A DNA stretch of 64,000 nt from Trichosphaerium sp. ATCC 40318. Lineage: Eukaryota > Discosea > Flabellinia > Trichosidae. The notes under the pieces were generated by a model that did no database searches, was not told where the DNA came from, and worked only from the letters and a program-made list of their open reading frames with translations. This document shows, piece after piece, positions 46,107 through 58,704 of the stretch. The stretch lies in contig JALMLS010000491.1 of the NCBI GenBank assembly GCA_038496445.1, positions 48,970 through 112,969 of the forward strand. Reading direction: 5' to 3'. The position numbers and the translations under genes were made by a program. Within the stretch, counting starts at the first letter, position 1. Every line of letters starts with the position of its first letter.

Positions 46107-47453
46107 ATGCAACACGTACAAGCTGTCATATATTTCTGTTTTTTAGTCTTTTTCGGACAACTCGCAGTTGCTCAGACTCTAGAATACGAGTTTAACTTTA
46201 ATGGAAATCTATTAGATGACGTTGGTGACGGGTACCCCTTTTAGATGTTCCCTCACATGATTATTTACTTTTTCTCAAATAGAAACTTAACAATAGGCAT
46301 ACCAGAGGTCTATAACATGACAGAGGGCTGTCTAGAGCTACCATTAAACACAAACCCTTCGTTGATACTAAACAACCCGGATATTCTAAAAAACGCACCA
46401 TACACTGTTATACTTCAAGTCCAAGTACTACAAACAAGTTCTTTCGGGAGAATCCTTGGATGGGTACCTTCCAGTGACAGTGGCTTGCTCTTTCAAGGAA
46501 ATACCATTGATTATTTTGGATTTTCTGGTAGAACTGATTCCTACAATGTGCTTGATGATATCAGCTTGATCTTTTTCTCGTACGCCAAAGAAATTTGAAA
46601 CTGAAAAAGAAACGAACCTATACTTCTTGTTTTTTCTTACTCTTTCATTCACAGGTATGACCCTGCAACAAAAAATGCTACGTTTGGTCTTGTGGATAAT
46701 TCAACAATACGGTCATCAAACATTGTATCAACTGGGGCCCCAAATATTGTGGATACAGTACGAATAATGACAGATAATACTGGAAGCTTCGGAAATGAGC
46801 ATTACAAGACATGTCTTTACAAAGTGATGTTCTATTCCGGAGCTTTTATTCCAACATCAATCGAGCCACCTACATTACCACCACCAACAACTACAGCACC
46901 AAGTACTGTGTCTCCAACAACTGTACCTCCAACAACGCTACCTCCAACAACTGTGCCTCCAACAACTGTATCTCCAACAACTGTGCCTCCAACGACTGTA
47001 CCTCCAACAACGCTACCTCCAACAACTGAGTCACCAGCAACTGTGACTCCAACGACTGTACCTCCAACGACGCTACCTCCAACAACTACAGCACCAAGTA
47101 CAGTGTCTCCAACAACGATGGCGCCTACAACTGGAGCTCCAACAACTGTACCTCCAACAACGCTACCTCCAACAACTGTGCCACCAACAACTATATCACC
47201 AACAACGCTAGCTCCAACTGAAGCACCAACAACTGCATCACCAACAATGCTAGCTCCAACTGCACCTCCAACGACTACAGCTCCAACGACTGAAGCACCA
47301 ACAACTGCGTCTCCAACAACGATGGCGCCTACAACTGGAGCTCCAACAACTGATCAACCAATTACTGTGGGATTAGCATCTAGCTCTTTTTTTATGATAC
47401 CTTCATTAGCTTTGTTTTTTGTTACAACAGTTGCATTACTTGCAACACAATAA
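46107..47453 (+). CDS. LamG-like domain / mucin-stalk surface protein, likely GPI-anchored
   Basis: Three exons. The signal peptide MQHVQAVIYFCFLVFFGQLA starts at 46107. The mature protein begins QTLEYEFNFNGNLLDDVGDG, typical of a concanavalin/LamG-type beta sandwich. It continues LEYNLELP-like strands (CLELPLNTNPSLIL), YTVILQVQVL, GFSGRTDSYNV, ATFGLVDNSTIRSS and HYKTCLYKVMFYSGAF. Intron 1 (46232-46282) and the second intron (about 46583-46654) join in phase. A stalk of about 30 PTT-type repeats (TTLPPTTVPPTT) follows, ending in a hydrophobic tail (FMIPSLALFFVTTVALLA) that fits a GPI signal. It is probably a heavily O-glycosylated adhesin-like surface protein. Same design as the 10.5-kb gene. 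Confidence 0.8.
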
Positions 47454-47734
47454 ATGTATTTATTGTTCTATTAAATAGCATTCTCAACTTTAAATTTTAG
47501 CAGGCGTAGCTACAAACAAGTTTGCGATATTCTACATTTAGAACACGTTGAACCAGGATTACACCATTTTTACAATTGCCTCTACAATCCCTACATACTC
47601 TAACACTTGAAGAAAGTTTGTGATAACTTGCGCATGTTGTTGTGAGAAGTGGGTTTGTGATCATTTGACTTTATCTAGAAATAGCAAACCCCTCTAAGTG
47701 CTTCAGTATCAGTAATCTGAAAAAACGCCCGCCT

Positions 47735-48110
47735 TTCAAAACACCAAAGAAGTCAAGTATCTCGGTGTTTACTTCCGTGCTGACGAAGGAGTGGCTAACT
47801 ATGCCTCTGATGTTGTTGACAAACTCTCCAAGCGACTTTTTCGTTAGCGTTACCTGGCACGTAAATGTGCTCCTCTGGTTAGGGTACTACACTCAAATCT
47901 ATTTTGAGATTTCTTCCTTGTGCATATGATGCGACACATGACCGAATCTCATACATTCTTTTTCGGTCGCTTGCGGCCGATGTTATGCATCACTAAACAC
48001 TCCCTTGGTCTTTCTCAAATGGCTTTATTGGTTATCAAAGAGGCTATTATAAAAATTGGTTTTTACAAAAGTGAGGCTAGCCATTCCGCCCTATCCAACA
48101 GAAGTAATTG
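47735..48110 (+). pseudogene. LINE reverse-transcriptase relic
   Basis: The frame reads KKVKYLGVYFRADEGVANYA then SDVVDKLSKRLFR before a stop. The KYLGVxF motif followed by a helix with Lys/Leu is the thumb segment of LINE reverse transcriptases. A later frame (47920-48111) may hold the degraded tail. Ends and target duplication are not visible. Confidence 0.55.
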
Positions 48111-48415
48111 ATACTTGTAGGATTTGGTTCGGTCGTAGACATTTATCGTACTGTATGTATTCAAGATGGGCTGTCTAAACGGTGACATCTAACTAGCACA
48201 TCAAGTGGTACCCATGTACAATTAAGGCAGCATTCTTTATATATCCACGTTCTGCAATGACAACAAAGTTAAATTCCAAGTCAAACTTATATTTTTCTTG
48301 CTATACTTTGTTAAAGTGAATTTTTACAAAGGAAAAGGTAGTTCTAGAAACACATTCCTATAAATATCTTTAACACCATTACTGGTGACAACACAATTTA
48401 TTCACATTTCTAAAT

Positions 48416-50936
48416 TTATTTTACTCTTATTAGATTTGCTCTATCATTGCACGTACATAAAGAAGGGTACTTTGCACATTTCGTACAACGATTATCAGAA
48501 GTACTTGAAATACAATTGAGGATTTCATTTAAAACACCTTTGTAGTCCGTGGCCTCTGCTCGTTGCAAACAACGTCTCCAATTGAACGGTAGAACTCTTG
48601 CCCACGTCTGTTCTAGTGCTTCAGCACGCACTCTTTTAAAAAGCTGATTACCATCAATGTGTGCTTCTAGTAAGCCCTGGTATGCTATATCAACTTTATC
48701 CTTGTTACTCTTGGACAGGAAAAAGTATACCATCACGAAGGTAAATGAGTACAAGTCATCCTTTGGTGCATAAGCATGTTGTGGGGAGGTACCATACCAC
48801 GTTTTGTACAATTGTGGTGCAAACTTGACACCTCCACTTATACTTATTGGAGCAGTCTCTGTTGTGGCAGCTCCCCAATCAATCAACATATATCGTTCGG
48901 CTTCTTCATAACCTCTCGGGAGTAGCATGATATTTGAAGCTGAAATATCTCTTAAAGAACGAAGAACATTAATAATTTTGTAGAATAATTAATGAGTACC
49001 TGTGAACAACACCTTTTTTGTGAACAATCTCAAGAGTTTCAATGACTTGGTTTGCAAGCAACTCAAAGTCAAACGGAGCTTCTTCGTAGCTTTGGCAAAT
49101 ACAATCCATTGCAAATCCATTTGGAGCTGTACCAACCTGCAGAAACAATTAAAGCAAACTTGAGAAGAACAATAAAATGTTAAGCGTTTTGAAAAACCGT
49201 TGATAACATGACTTAAACGTACAACTTTTGGAACACCAGGAACATCTTTGAGAAGATCTAATATTCTCATTTCTCCATCCATTTTTGGCTTTATTGGGGA
49301 GTCCACGTCTTCCAAGTAGTTCTTAAATGCAACATACTTTGGAGGATCATTATTGGATAAGTACGTCATGTAGACTGTTCCATGAGCACCTATGCCAAGT
49401 ACTTTTCGTGGTACATACTCAAAACCGTTGATTGTAAATACTTTTGAATGGTACCCAAGGTCACCGAGCTTGTAATTTAATAAACTTACCAAATGCTTTA
49501 GTCCTTCACCTGGAGCACTTGATTGGATCAAGTCCATTTCAGGAGTTGCATAATACATAGTCTTGGCTACAAGACTGCGTTGTTTGGCAACCTTGAAAAA
49601 TTGAATTTTCTGATAATTTTGAAGTATTCCATACACAAATTCACGACGAGGCCGGGCTTTAAGAATCCTGTTCATGTCACTCCATATCATGCCTTTGTTG
49701 TGTGCGGTGAATGAAGCTATAAATAATAAGCAACAAATAAAACCATGTAAAGTGTCAGTACATACCGTTGCCTTCTAATATGTCCCAAGTTAACACGTGA
49801 TGAAACAATGTACAATCTCTTTCACGAATGGTTTTGAGTTGCGGTGTGATGCGAAAACGACTTGGAAGAAACGATTTAGCATCTGGAACGACATTTGCAC
49901 GAATATTTGGACAAATATCATCACGTGATAAAAATGATGCAAAGTCAGCAGTGTATTTGTCAAGCGAACATGATTTGAGCTTTAACATCATCGATTGAAA
50001 TGTTTGACATGACTCAATGTATTGCTTGGACGTTTCAGGATGACAAAATGAGTGTTGATGTTCTGTGTTTTTAGCGATGGATTAGGCAATGGCAGGATAC
50101 CCTTACAACAAAAATAAGAAAAACTTGAGTGCTACGGCATGAATCAAAAAGAAGAACAAAAAAAAAAAGCAATGTTTGGAAGAAAATATTACCTTGCATC
50201 GTTTTCTGGCTCAAGGATGCATCTCTAAATGAATACAGTAACTTCAAGTACAAATTCTCATTCCTATTTTCCATAGCTCTATGGCGTTTGTATTCAGCTT
50301 CGTTTTCTTCTTCAGAACAACGCTGTCTTTTTTTAAGAGTCCGTAATATTTCTTTGTTTTTTTCATCTATTCTTGCATTTTTTTCAATTTCTTCTTTCAT
50401 TTCTTCTTCAACTTCCTTCCGCATTTCAACTTTAAGAACTTTGGATACTAACGTATCGAAGTAATCAGCTAGTAGCTTTTGGCCTATATAACTTTCAGGC
50501 GGTTTGTAAGTGTCTGGATTTTTCAATTCTAGAAATATATTGTGAGCTGACCAAATCCATAGTGTATGAGATAATGAGTACCTGCAGTCTGTTTGCTACA
50601 AGCATCAAACACCCTATCCACTATATCCACCTTACGCAATCCCTTTGTAACTGTGACATTATACTGTGCAGCCATGGCAGTGAGCTCGTTGATGGAGAAT
50701 CTTTTCAATTGTTTTTTTGTCAAATTTACACTAGCATTATCCTGGTATCACTTAGCAAGGTACAAGAGTGACCCTGAACTTACCTTTTTGTTGTTACAGG
50801 CGTCAAATACCAATTTTGCAAGCTCTGTCTTACGCAATCCCTTAGTGACAGTGACGTTACACTTCGTTGCAATGGCTGTAAGTTCCTTGACATTGAATTT
50901 GTGGAATTGTTTCTTTCGCAATAAAGCTGTTGTCAT
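48416..50936 (-). CDS. SAP-like / coiled-coil / protein kinase protein 1
   Basis: The minus-strand gene has about eight exons. Two SAP-like helical motifs open it (FHKFNVKELTAIATKCNVTV, then KRFSINELTAMAAQYNVTVT, each ending GLRKxxxxxxVFDAC); such motifs often bind nucleic acid. A charged coiled coil with basic patches follows (KKRQRC, YKRHRAMENRN), then a conserved middle block (TIRERDCTLFHHVLTWDILE, RREFVYGILQNYQ). The kinase domain has GIGAHGTVYM, VAFK, GEMRILDLL, VVHRDISASNIMLL, LIDWGAA (DWG for DFG) and KDDLYSF. All catalytic residues are there. It ends with a Cys cluster (RCTKCAKYPSLCTC). Likely nuclear or nucleic-acid-associated kinase; the architecture recalls kinase-bearing Crinkler-type proteins but no Crinkler header is seen. 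Confidence 0.78.
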
Positions 50937-52077
50937 TTGCGCTCTGGTATAAAGTCAACTAGCTACGAAAAATCAGGGCGAAAGCGAAGTTGTGACACGA
51001 AAGGCAGTAAAGTGCAACTAGCTTCGCTAATCGATTTTATTTTAAAGTTAGCGGTTAGCCTACGAGTCGCCTTGTAGACTAACGGACGTAAGAAAAGGCC
51101 GATTTGGTGGCGTTACTCGATTTCTAGAATTTATTGGCGCTGTTTTGATCAAAAACGCCTCAAAACACTTGGAATATATTGTTTTTGGCGGTTGCTGTCT
51201 TAAAAAATGACAAAATAGAAACGTTGATGAAGAGTTACGTACAAGGTCGTACAATACTACTAGTTCCAAAATTGAAGGCTACGTAGTAGTTGTAGCGTGG
51301 TTTGATGGTTTACTAGAGTGATTGATTAGAATTGACCTACCACCAAAAAAGGAAGGATAAAGTCAAGTTGTGAAAATATCTAACAGCCCAAATTAGATTA
51401 ACCACAGCTATCAAAAAGCTGTTCACATTAATTTAAAGGATCTATTCTTTTCAAGGTTGTTCGTACCTTTCTTGTTAGATATTAGTTTGTGAGTTTCGAG
51501 AACTGGCCTAAATTGTGCGACTTAGATGTGTACGCTGTTTTTGCATATACTGTTCTGGACCTAAAACCAACGTGAAATAAATGTGAAGGCTATTTGTTCA
51601 CCAAGAATTAGTTTCCCATAATCTCTTGTGCTACAAAGGTTTTGACCCAATTTATCGACAACAGCATTGTCAGTCATTATCCATCATACTACGAGGATGT
51701 ACATCATTTTACGAAGCTGTATGTACACATCTTACAAAAAGCGTCACACAAAATATGAGGCGTGGAGATAGTTTGGGTTACGAGTAATTAGTAACAATAT
51801 TGCAAACCCGTAGGCTTGCACTTTTTCTTTTATTTTTCACGCCGGATTTTGACAATCGTTACGTAACTGAACAAGTTTTTGTGTTTTCTACCAGTTCAGT
51901 CTTCTTGCTGAGGAGTAAACATAGTAAACACGGATAGAAATCGGGTTTTAAGCGTATTCAAAGTAAAATATTTCAAATAAAACGCAGCAACTCAAACGGA
52001 TACGCGAGGGGTCTATTTGGTGGTTTATTTAAGCAAGTAATACAACGTATCGAATACATATCTATTCGCGTGAGCAT
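50937..52077. other. intergenic, no gene seen
   Basis: Upstream of the first kinase gene. No motif-bearing frame, RNA gene or repeat was recognised. Confidence 0.35.
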
Positions 52078-52317
52078 TCAGATTACTCTAGCACGCCAAT
52101 TTTGCCATTCCCAGGTCGTGCAATAGCCCATTGCTTTTCCTGTAATCTGCCTCCACCACATATTCCTGCAATTACGAGTGTAAAAAGGGCGATACCGACT
52201 CAAGCATATCCTTTCGTTGTTACTACAACAGCAAACAGGTGATCGTATGAAACTTTGCACCTCTACAGCAACAAAAGCGAGCACTACTATCGCAAGGAGA
52301 AGGTGAGCTAAGCGCAT
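52078..52317 (-). CDS. small secreted Cys-rich protein
   Basis: Single-exon frame of 79 residues. A classic signal peptide (MRLAHLLLAIVVLAFVAVEV) is followed by a mature part of about 57 residues with six cysteines (SPVCCCSNNERICLSRY, NCRNMWW, GYCTTWEW), five tryptophans and many arginines. The composition fits a disulfide-rich secreted effector or antimicrobial-type peptide. I do not recognise a named family. It stands alone between larger genes, just left of the duplicated segment C. Confidence 0.6.
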   Translation of the reverse strand: MRLAHLLLAIVVLAFVAVEVQSFIRSPVCCCSNNERICLSRYRPFYTRNCRNMWWRQITGKAMGYCTTWEWQNWRARVI

Positions 52318-52714
52318 TGTTGATAGTATTTTATGGCTAGAAAAAGGCGAAAACGACCCGATTTGACGTCAAAGAACCTAAAAAAGGAAGCGATCTTTCC
52401 CAACTAGCGCCTACCTAGAGAGAGGTAGTTAGTTATCATTGGTTGGCCGCTACGCGTAGTAGATATTTACTTCAACTAAAAGCAAAAGAACTGCTATCAA
52501 GGACATCCTGAGTTTAACTACGTCCAACGTTATACTAATTGCGTAAAAGTTTCATCATGCTGGTTCTATTGGACAATCTTTGCGGATTAGAGTTTGTTTA
52601 AGTGTGCAACGATGTTCATGAGCACTCCTATAACATTTGCAGCGCTTACACGTTTATCTATCTTTTATTTTTGTTCTCAACAATTGTTACAATTGACTGC
52701 AACAGTATACCCGC
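52318..52714. other. intergenic, no gene seen
   Basis: Presumed promoter region of the small secreted protein on the minus strand. No motif identified. Confidence 0.35.
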
Positions 52715-53131
52715 GCGTAGAGTTATCTATTTTTTAGGTTTAAAGTTGCGGAAAAAACCCTGGAAGCGACTTTAAAATCAAAACAAAGAAAAATCTCGAC
52801 AAGGCGACCTTCTAACACTGTGACCTTCCTCAACACCTTTTCAATACCTCATGTTATACGTGATGGGGCGCTATGCTCTCACAGTGACGGACAAAACGAG
52901 TTAACGACTAAGCAGTCACCCACAAAAATTTGTTTTCCGAAGACTTCTAGTGCGTAGTAGACCACAACGACAAAAAAATTCGGAGATATCAATGTCTATT
53001 TTGAGTAAGTCTAGAAAATTAACGAAACGAAAGTCAAATTTTTTATTATTCGAGCTGCACTTTACAACTGGAATATACGATTCGATAAGACTTTGACATG
53101 TTTCGAATTGACTTGCACGCCAAAAAAGGAA
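52715..53131 (+). repeat. duplicated segment C (direct copy at window end)
   Basis: This stretch recurs in the same orientation at 63581-64000 and continues to the window edge. The right copy again shows shortened homopolymers and a few substitutions. It lies in the 5' region of the next gene and has no coding capacity. Confidence 0.85.
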
Positions 53132-53271
53132 ATACTGCGTACTGTCTAAAACTAGCGTTACACACTCAATAACGAAGCACAGGTACGTCTGACTTTAACG
53201 TCCTATAAAGCTATAACTTGCTAGTAAGTATTAACACGCCTTAGAAGCAATACAAGACAGTACAATTCGCT

Positions 53272-54321
53272 ATGAAGCTTTGCGTATTTGCTCTTTGCTG
53301 TATCGCTGTTATTCACTGTGTTATCCCCGTTGTGGGTGGTGCCGTAACGTCAGATACTGAAGTTGAAGAGACAAGCAACGCTGGCTTTACCGTTTGCGGC
53401 AAAAACCTTGGTACGTAAACAACTACATTGAATGCAGAAATACTTCGAAAGTGGTGGAATATTCCCATTTTAATTGCTCATTGTTGGTATCTAGGTAACC
53501 TTACAAACATGTTAACTGCTATGTATAAGCAAATAGAAATCTCAAAAATGAGTGGAAAAGCTTGTTACGCGCAAGTGGCTATTGTAAATCAAATTGCAAA
53601 CATTGTAAGGTGCGTACAAATCATACAAGTCAAGCAAATTAAGCGATTTCTCTTAATTTATATGTACTTAGATTACAAATGCCTGGTTTTCTAGATAAAG
53701 CATCTATTATTGCATCTGCCGGTGTTACTGGAGGCGCTTACATTCATGGTTCAGGAATAATGTCAACTGCTGTGAGCAATAAACAAGCAGGATGCTATGT
53801 TACGCCTTCTGCCGGTATGCTATTGTTTGCATTTTGTTCATTTCTCGCTTGTGCTCATCCATATTCAGGTATAGGATTCACTATGGTATTAGAAGCACAA
53901 CTAGGAATCGGTATTATATGTAAAGCTAAAGATTTAGAAGGTAAGTTTGATGACACTTATTGATACACTAACGAAGAAAAAAATAGGAATGTTTATGTCT
54001 GCAAGGCTTGAATCGAACTTTGCAGTTGGTTTTGGTGGTCGATATTATATATATCCATATACCGGTGTAGAGTTATATTTAAGTACAGGGCTGGGTTTTG
54101 AACTCGGCAGTGAGGTGGGATACACGATAGCATGGAAGAAACTAAAATTGACATCAAAAAAAGAACATAACGAAGTAAAAAGAAAGAATAGACTGTATAA
54201 GGAGAGCATACTAAAGGAATATGAAGAAGAAGCAAGGAAAGAAGAAGAAGAAGCAAGGAAAGAGGAACAAGCAAAGAAAAAGGAAGAAGAAAAGCGCAGA
54301 TCCATATGGCCTTTTAAGTGA
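53272..54321 (+). CDS. secreted glycine-rich protein with charged C-terminal coil
   Basis: Four exons join in phase to about 285 residues. The signal peptide (MKLCVFALCCIAVIHCVIPV) is followed by AVTSDTEVEETSNAGFTVCG. A helical segment with one Cys follows, then a Gly/Ser/Ala-rich region with strand-like pattern (SAGVTGGAYIHGSGIMS, GFGGRYYIYPYTGVELYLST, GLGFELGSEVGYTIAWKK). The last 55 residues are a Glu/Lys/Ala coil (EEEARKEEQAKKKEEEKR). The alternating Gly/aromatic strands could form a beta barrel or a membrane-inserting sheet. No family recognised. No clear neighbour partner. Confidence 0.65.
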
Positions 54322-54695
54322 GCGCAAGCTTGGCGTATTGTTTTAATGTATTTGCCCGCTTTAAGCCGTCTAAAAAATTGTTTGTTTTGAGTAGTCTTTC
54401 AGGGCCTTGATTTGTTTTATATCACTACATCAATTGCACGGTAAAAAGTGACAATATTGTTGAAGACTTACAAGGTTATTGCGATTCAGGTAGTAATTCA
54501 GCTGAAACACTACAGAAATTGATTTATGTATCTTTCTTGTATAATGTTGCAAACAACTATCTACACTACAACACCTGTTTTGGTTCTAATAAGCATCTGG
54601 AGCGTAGAAGCTTTATTTGTACTTCACTTTTAGGCAGAACAACCCGGTGTTTGTATCTTGCACAGTGGACTAGAAAATCTGATTTACAATAGTTT
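54322..54695. other. intergenic between convergent genes
   Basis: The right half (from 54565) belongs to duplicated segment B. No gene seen. Confidence 0.4.
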
Positions 54696-56532
54696 TTATT
54701 CTCTGCTTAGGTTATATACACCATTGCATGCACATAAAGAAGGAAAATTTCTACATTTTGTACAACATTGATCTGTGGTACTCGAAATACAATTGAGGAT
54801 TTCATTTAAAACACCTTTGTAGTCTATGGCATCTGCTCGTTGCAAACAACGTCTCCAATTGAGAGGTAGCACTGACGCCCACGCTTCTGTAAGTATCTTA
54901 GCACGTGCTCTTTTTAAAAGCTCATCTGCTTTAAAATGGGCCTCTACGAAATGCTGGTATGCTGTATCAACTCTATCCCTGTCATTCTTTGTTATATAAA
55001 AGTATGCCATCACGAAAATGAATGAGTACAAGTCATCCTTTGGTGTATAGGCATGTTTCTTTTTTGGATATTCGTCAATCCACTCTTCGTACAATTGTGG
55101 AGCGAATTTGAGACCACCACTTATACCTATTGGCGTAGTATCTGTCGTGGAGGCTCCCCAATCAATCAGCATGTATCTTGTTATGTCTTCTTTGTAAGCT
55201 GGTGGTAGCAGCATGATATTTGAAGCGGAAATATCTCTAGAGGAAGAATAATAAGTAGTTTGTAGAATTAATAGGCAAGTAAGTAGTTACCTGTGAACAA
55301 CACCTTTACTATGAACAAGCTCAAGAGTTCCAATTATTTGTTTTGCTAGCAACACATGATCAAACGGAGCGTCTCTGTAGCTTTGACAAATACAATTCAT
55401 TGCAAATCCTACACCTGGATCTACGCCAACCTGTCAAGGCATTAAGACTTGAGAAGTATTAAAAATATTTCAAAAAACAGAAGCGTTGATCAAGTGTGAC
55501 ATGTTGATAAACGTACAACTTTTGGAACACCAGGAACATTTTTGAGAAGATCTAATATTCGCATTTCTCGATCCATTTTTGGCTTTATTGGATCATCCAT
55601 ATTTTCTATGTAATCCTTGAACGCAACATACTTTGGAGGATCACTTTTGGATAAGTACATCATGTACACTGTTCCATGAGCACCTATACCAAGTGCTTTT
55701 CGTGGTACATACTCAAACCCATTGATTGTAAATACTTTTGAAATATATCCAAGATCGCCAAGCTTGTAATGTAGCAAACTTACCAAATGCTTTAGACCTT
55801 CACCTGGAGCATTTGAATCAAGTAAATCCATTTCATATGTTGCGTGATGCGTAGTTTCGGATACAAGAACGCCTGCTTTGGTAATCTTGAAAAATTGAAT
55901 TTTCTGATAATTTTGAAGTATTCCATACACAAATTCGCGGCGAGGTTGGGCTTTAAGGATTCTGTTCATGTCACTCCATATCATGCCTTTATCATGTGCG
56001 GTGAATGAAGCTAATAACACAAAATAAGCAACAAATAAAACCAAGATAAAGTCAAGCACAAGCCAAGTACATACCGTTGCCTTCTAATATGTCCCAAGTT
56101 AACACGTGATGATACAATGTACAATCTCTTTCACGAATCGTTTTGAGTTGTGGTATGATTCGAAAACGATTTGGAAGAAATGATTTAGCATCTGGAACGA
56201 CGTCTGCACGAATATTTGGACAAATATCATCACGTGATAAAAATGATGCGAAGTCAGCAGTGTATTTGTCAAGCGAACATGATTTGAGCTTTAACATCAT
56301 CGATTGAAATGTTTGACATGATTCAATGTATTGCTTAGACGTTTCAGGATGACAAAATGAGTGTTGATATTCTGTTTTCTCAGCAATGGAATGTGCAATG
56401 GCAGGATACCCTTACGAAAAAAATTAGAAAAAAAACGCCTCATTGGAAAGAAAACGGAGATACCTTGCATCGTCCTCTGGCTCAAGGATGCATCTCTAAA
56501 TGAATATATTAATTCTAAGTACAGTCGGTTGT
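54565..56532 (+). repeat. duplicated segment B (inverted copy at 59.7-61.7 kb)
   Basis: Almost the whole kinase half of the second kinase gene is present again, inverted, at 59723-61681. Most differences I noticed are single-base losses in short runs. Confidence 0.88.
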
Positions 56533-57188
56533 TTTTGTTTTGCATTGCTCTGTGGCGTTTGTATTCATAGTCAGTTTCTTCTTCAGAACGACGCAGTCTT
56601 CTTTTAAGACAGTTTAACGCCTCTCTATTTTCTTCTCTTACTTCGTTTATTACTTCCTCCCTCATGTCTTTTTTCACGCCGGCAATAATAAGATCAAAGA
56701 AGTCGTTCTTACTAGACATGTTTTCTTCTTCTGATTGGTCTTCTTTTGGAGCAGCTTGGGGCACTGTGTCTATACTTTCTGCTATAATAAAACCAAATCA
56801 ATAAAGTGTATTTTGCTGTTATTGAGTACCAGTGGTCTCTTTGTTACAAGCATCAAACACCATATTGATGATCGCTACCTTACGCAAACCTTTGGTTACA
56901 ACAGTGATATTACACTGTGTTGCCATGGCTGAGAGCTCGTTGATGGAGAACTTTTGCAGTTGTTTCTTTGTCAACGCTGCTCTCACAGTGTCCTACATCA
57001 ACCACTTAGCAGGTGTTAAATGTCTTTGAACGAACTTGCTGATTTCCACAAGCGTTAAATACCAAATCTATAAGTGCTGTCTTTCGCAAACCTTTTGTGA
57101 TACTAACATTGCATTGAGTTGCAATGGCCGTAAGTTCTTTGATGTTGAATTTATGGAATTGACTCTTTTTTAATAAGTCCGTTGTCAT
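54696..57188 (-). CDS. SAP-like / coiled-coil / protein kinase protein 2
   Basis: Paralog of the 48.4-kb gene with the same exon order. The first SAP-like motif is FHKFNIKELTAIATQCNVSI and a second follows at about 56950. The coil is shorter (SEEETDYEYKRHRAMQN). The middle block and kinase domain are very similar: GIGAHGTVYMMYLSKSDPP, VAFKDY, VVHRDISASNIMLLPP, LIDWGAS, KDDLYSF. The C-terminal cysteines are CCTKCRNFPSLCAC. The start is the ATG at 57188 (MTTDLLKKSQ), matching MTTALLRKKQ of paralog 1. The kinase half belongs to an inverted duplication, so gene conversion or rearrangement may be acting on it. Intact and probably active. Confidence 0.78.
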
Positions 57189-58704
57189 ATTGTGCTGCGG
57201 TAAAGTGTCAGTGGGCTTGTGAAACAAAACCGCTGGCTGTTTGAAGGAGGAACTGTTTTCTTGCTCGGCAAATTAGAATAGCTTTTCGTGGATTACCACG
57301 CGTTTTAAAGGCTATGCGAACAAAATAAGTGAATATGAAACGAGCTAGAACGTTTTCATTTTCTACTTTGCTGTTTCGCACTATAATACACGCACGGCAC
57401 CAGAAAAAGTTGTTTGAGCGTACCCAAGTGGTCAAAGAGGCAAAATAAAACTACTCTGATTGAGAGCTACAAAGTACCTGTTGAAGTACTTATATTCTTT
57501 GTGTAGACTCACTAATAGTAACCAGAGCTGGTTTGCGCGCTTTTTTAAACTTTGGATGACTTCTGATGGCTAAGTTTCTTAAATTGGTTTTTTCTACATT
57601 ACCCATTCATGTTCTATACGTTTGCACTCAAGATCTCCATTTTTGATGTGACTACGATACCTAAATAGGAATAATTTTTTTATGTGAAGCCTACGTTAAC
57701 AACACACCATCCCAAGATGATTTTCACGTACAAACTAGCTCGGTTAGTAGTGCGTGATGATTTACTAGTAATCCTTTTTCAAGTAAGGCCAGAATATGAG
57801 TCATGACGCTCTATCTTGCGTTTACACACGTATTACAAGTTATGTTGTATTTTTTGTGACACAATCGAAAGTGGCTCGAGTATTATCGAAAAAAGTTAAT
57901 GTTGATAAGTAACAGCGGAATGTATCAAGCTATTCCTATACCTAAACAATCTCGACTGGAACCCGGTACCTCGGAGTTCTTAAATGGGCACTGCTTTTGG
58001 CTGTGATGCTTAAATAGGACCCATATACCACAAACTGGTTCCGCAGGTAAAGATGCTGAGAGCGTGAAGTTGATGTGTATCATGCCGCTTGCTTTTTGAA
58101 CTCAAGCACAAACAACAAACTACATAGTTTTCCACAAAAAAGTATTCTTTCAGAATGTTTAAGTTCGACATAAGCATTAACAAGATGGCACTTTAGTTCA
58201 TGTTCTGACCTTACTTAAAAAAGGCCAATACATCTTGTGGGAAAATACGCTCATTTAAGATTAAGATGGGCACACGAACCTAATTTAGAACTCCGTGACG
58301 CACTTATAGATGCAGTTTTTGGTACCTAATTTGGGTGTCACTGGTAAACTTTGTACTGGCTTCTAGGGTTGAGGTACACTAGAGCAAAGCTCCGTATTAA
58401 TTCCAAGAAACAGCAGTGTTTTTGACTACCAAACGCATACTTGAGTCCTATTATTTACCACTGTAACAGCTTCACAACAGCTCGTCCATAGATAAACCTA
58501 CAAGCAAGGTTATCACTCCGCCAAACTACTACCATATTGCACTAGAACTCTTCAAATTGTACGTTAGCTTTTCTGTATTGGAGATGATAGTGTAGGCCTT
58601 TTGCTATTACCAACGTGAACTTTGCAATACAAGATTGTCTGAACCTTTACTTTGATTTGTCAGTTTATTTGTATTTCTTGTTTTGCTAACGGTTTGTGCA
58701 GCAA
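57189..58704. other. intergenic between divergent kinase-family genes
   Basis: 1.5 kb with no recognised gene, RNA or repeat. It would hold both promoters of the divergent paralogs at 57.2 and 58.7 kb. Confidence 0.4.

Larger units (their letters stand above)
45177..47090 (+). repeat. duplicated segment A (inverted copy at 61.7-63.6 kb)
   Basis: This segment reappears in inverted orientation at 61676-63584. Most differences I noticed are one-base losses in runs of G, A or T in the right-hand copy. It starts beside a long palindrome and ends inside the PTT repeats of the lectin/mucin-like gene. Confidence 0.85.

Noticed and set aside
46891-47085. Leu/Glu-rich minus-strand repeat frame resembling an LRR
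   Set aside because: It is the reverse reading of PTT repeats and has no LRR spacing.
48416-50936. Oomycete-type Crinkler effector
   Set aside because: The kinase half is reminiscent, and HHVLTWDIL looks slightly like the HVLVxxP signature, but the LFLAK-type header is absent and SAP-like motifs are in its place.
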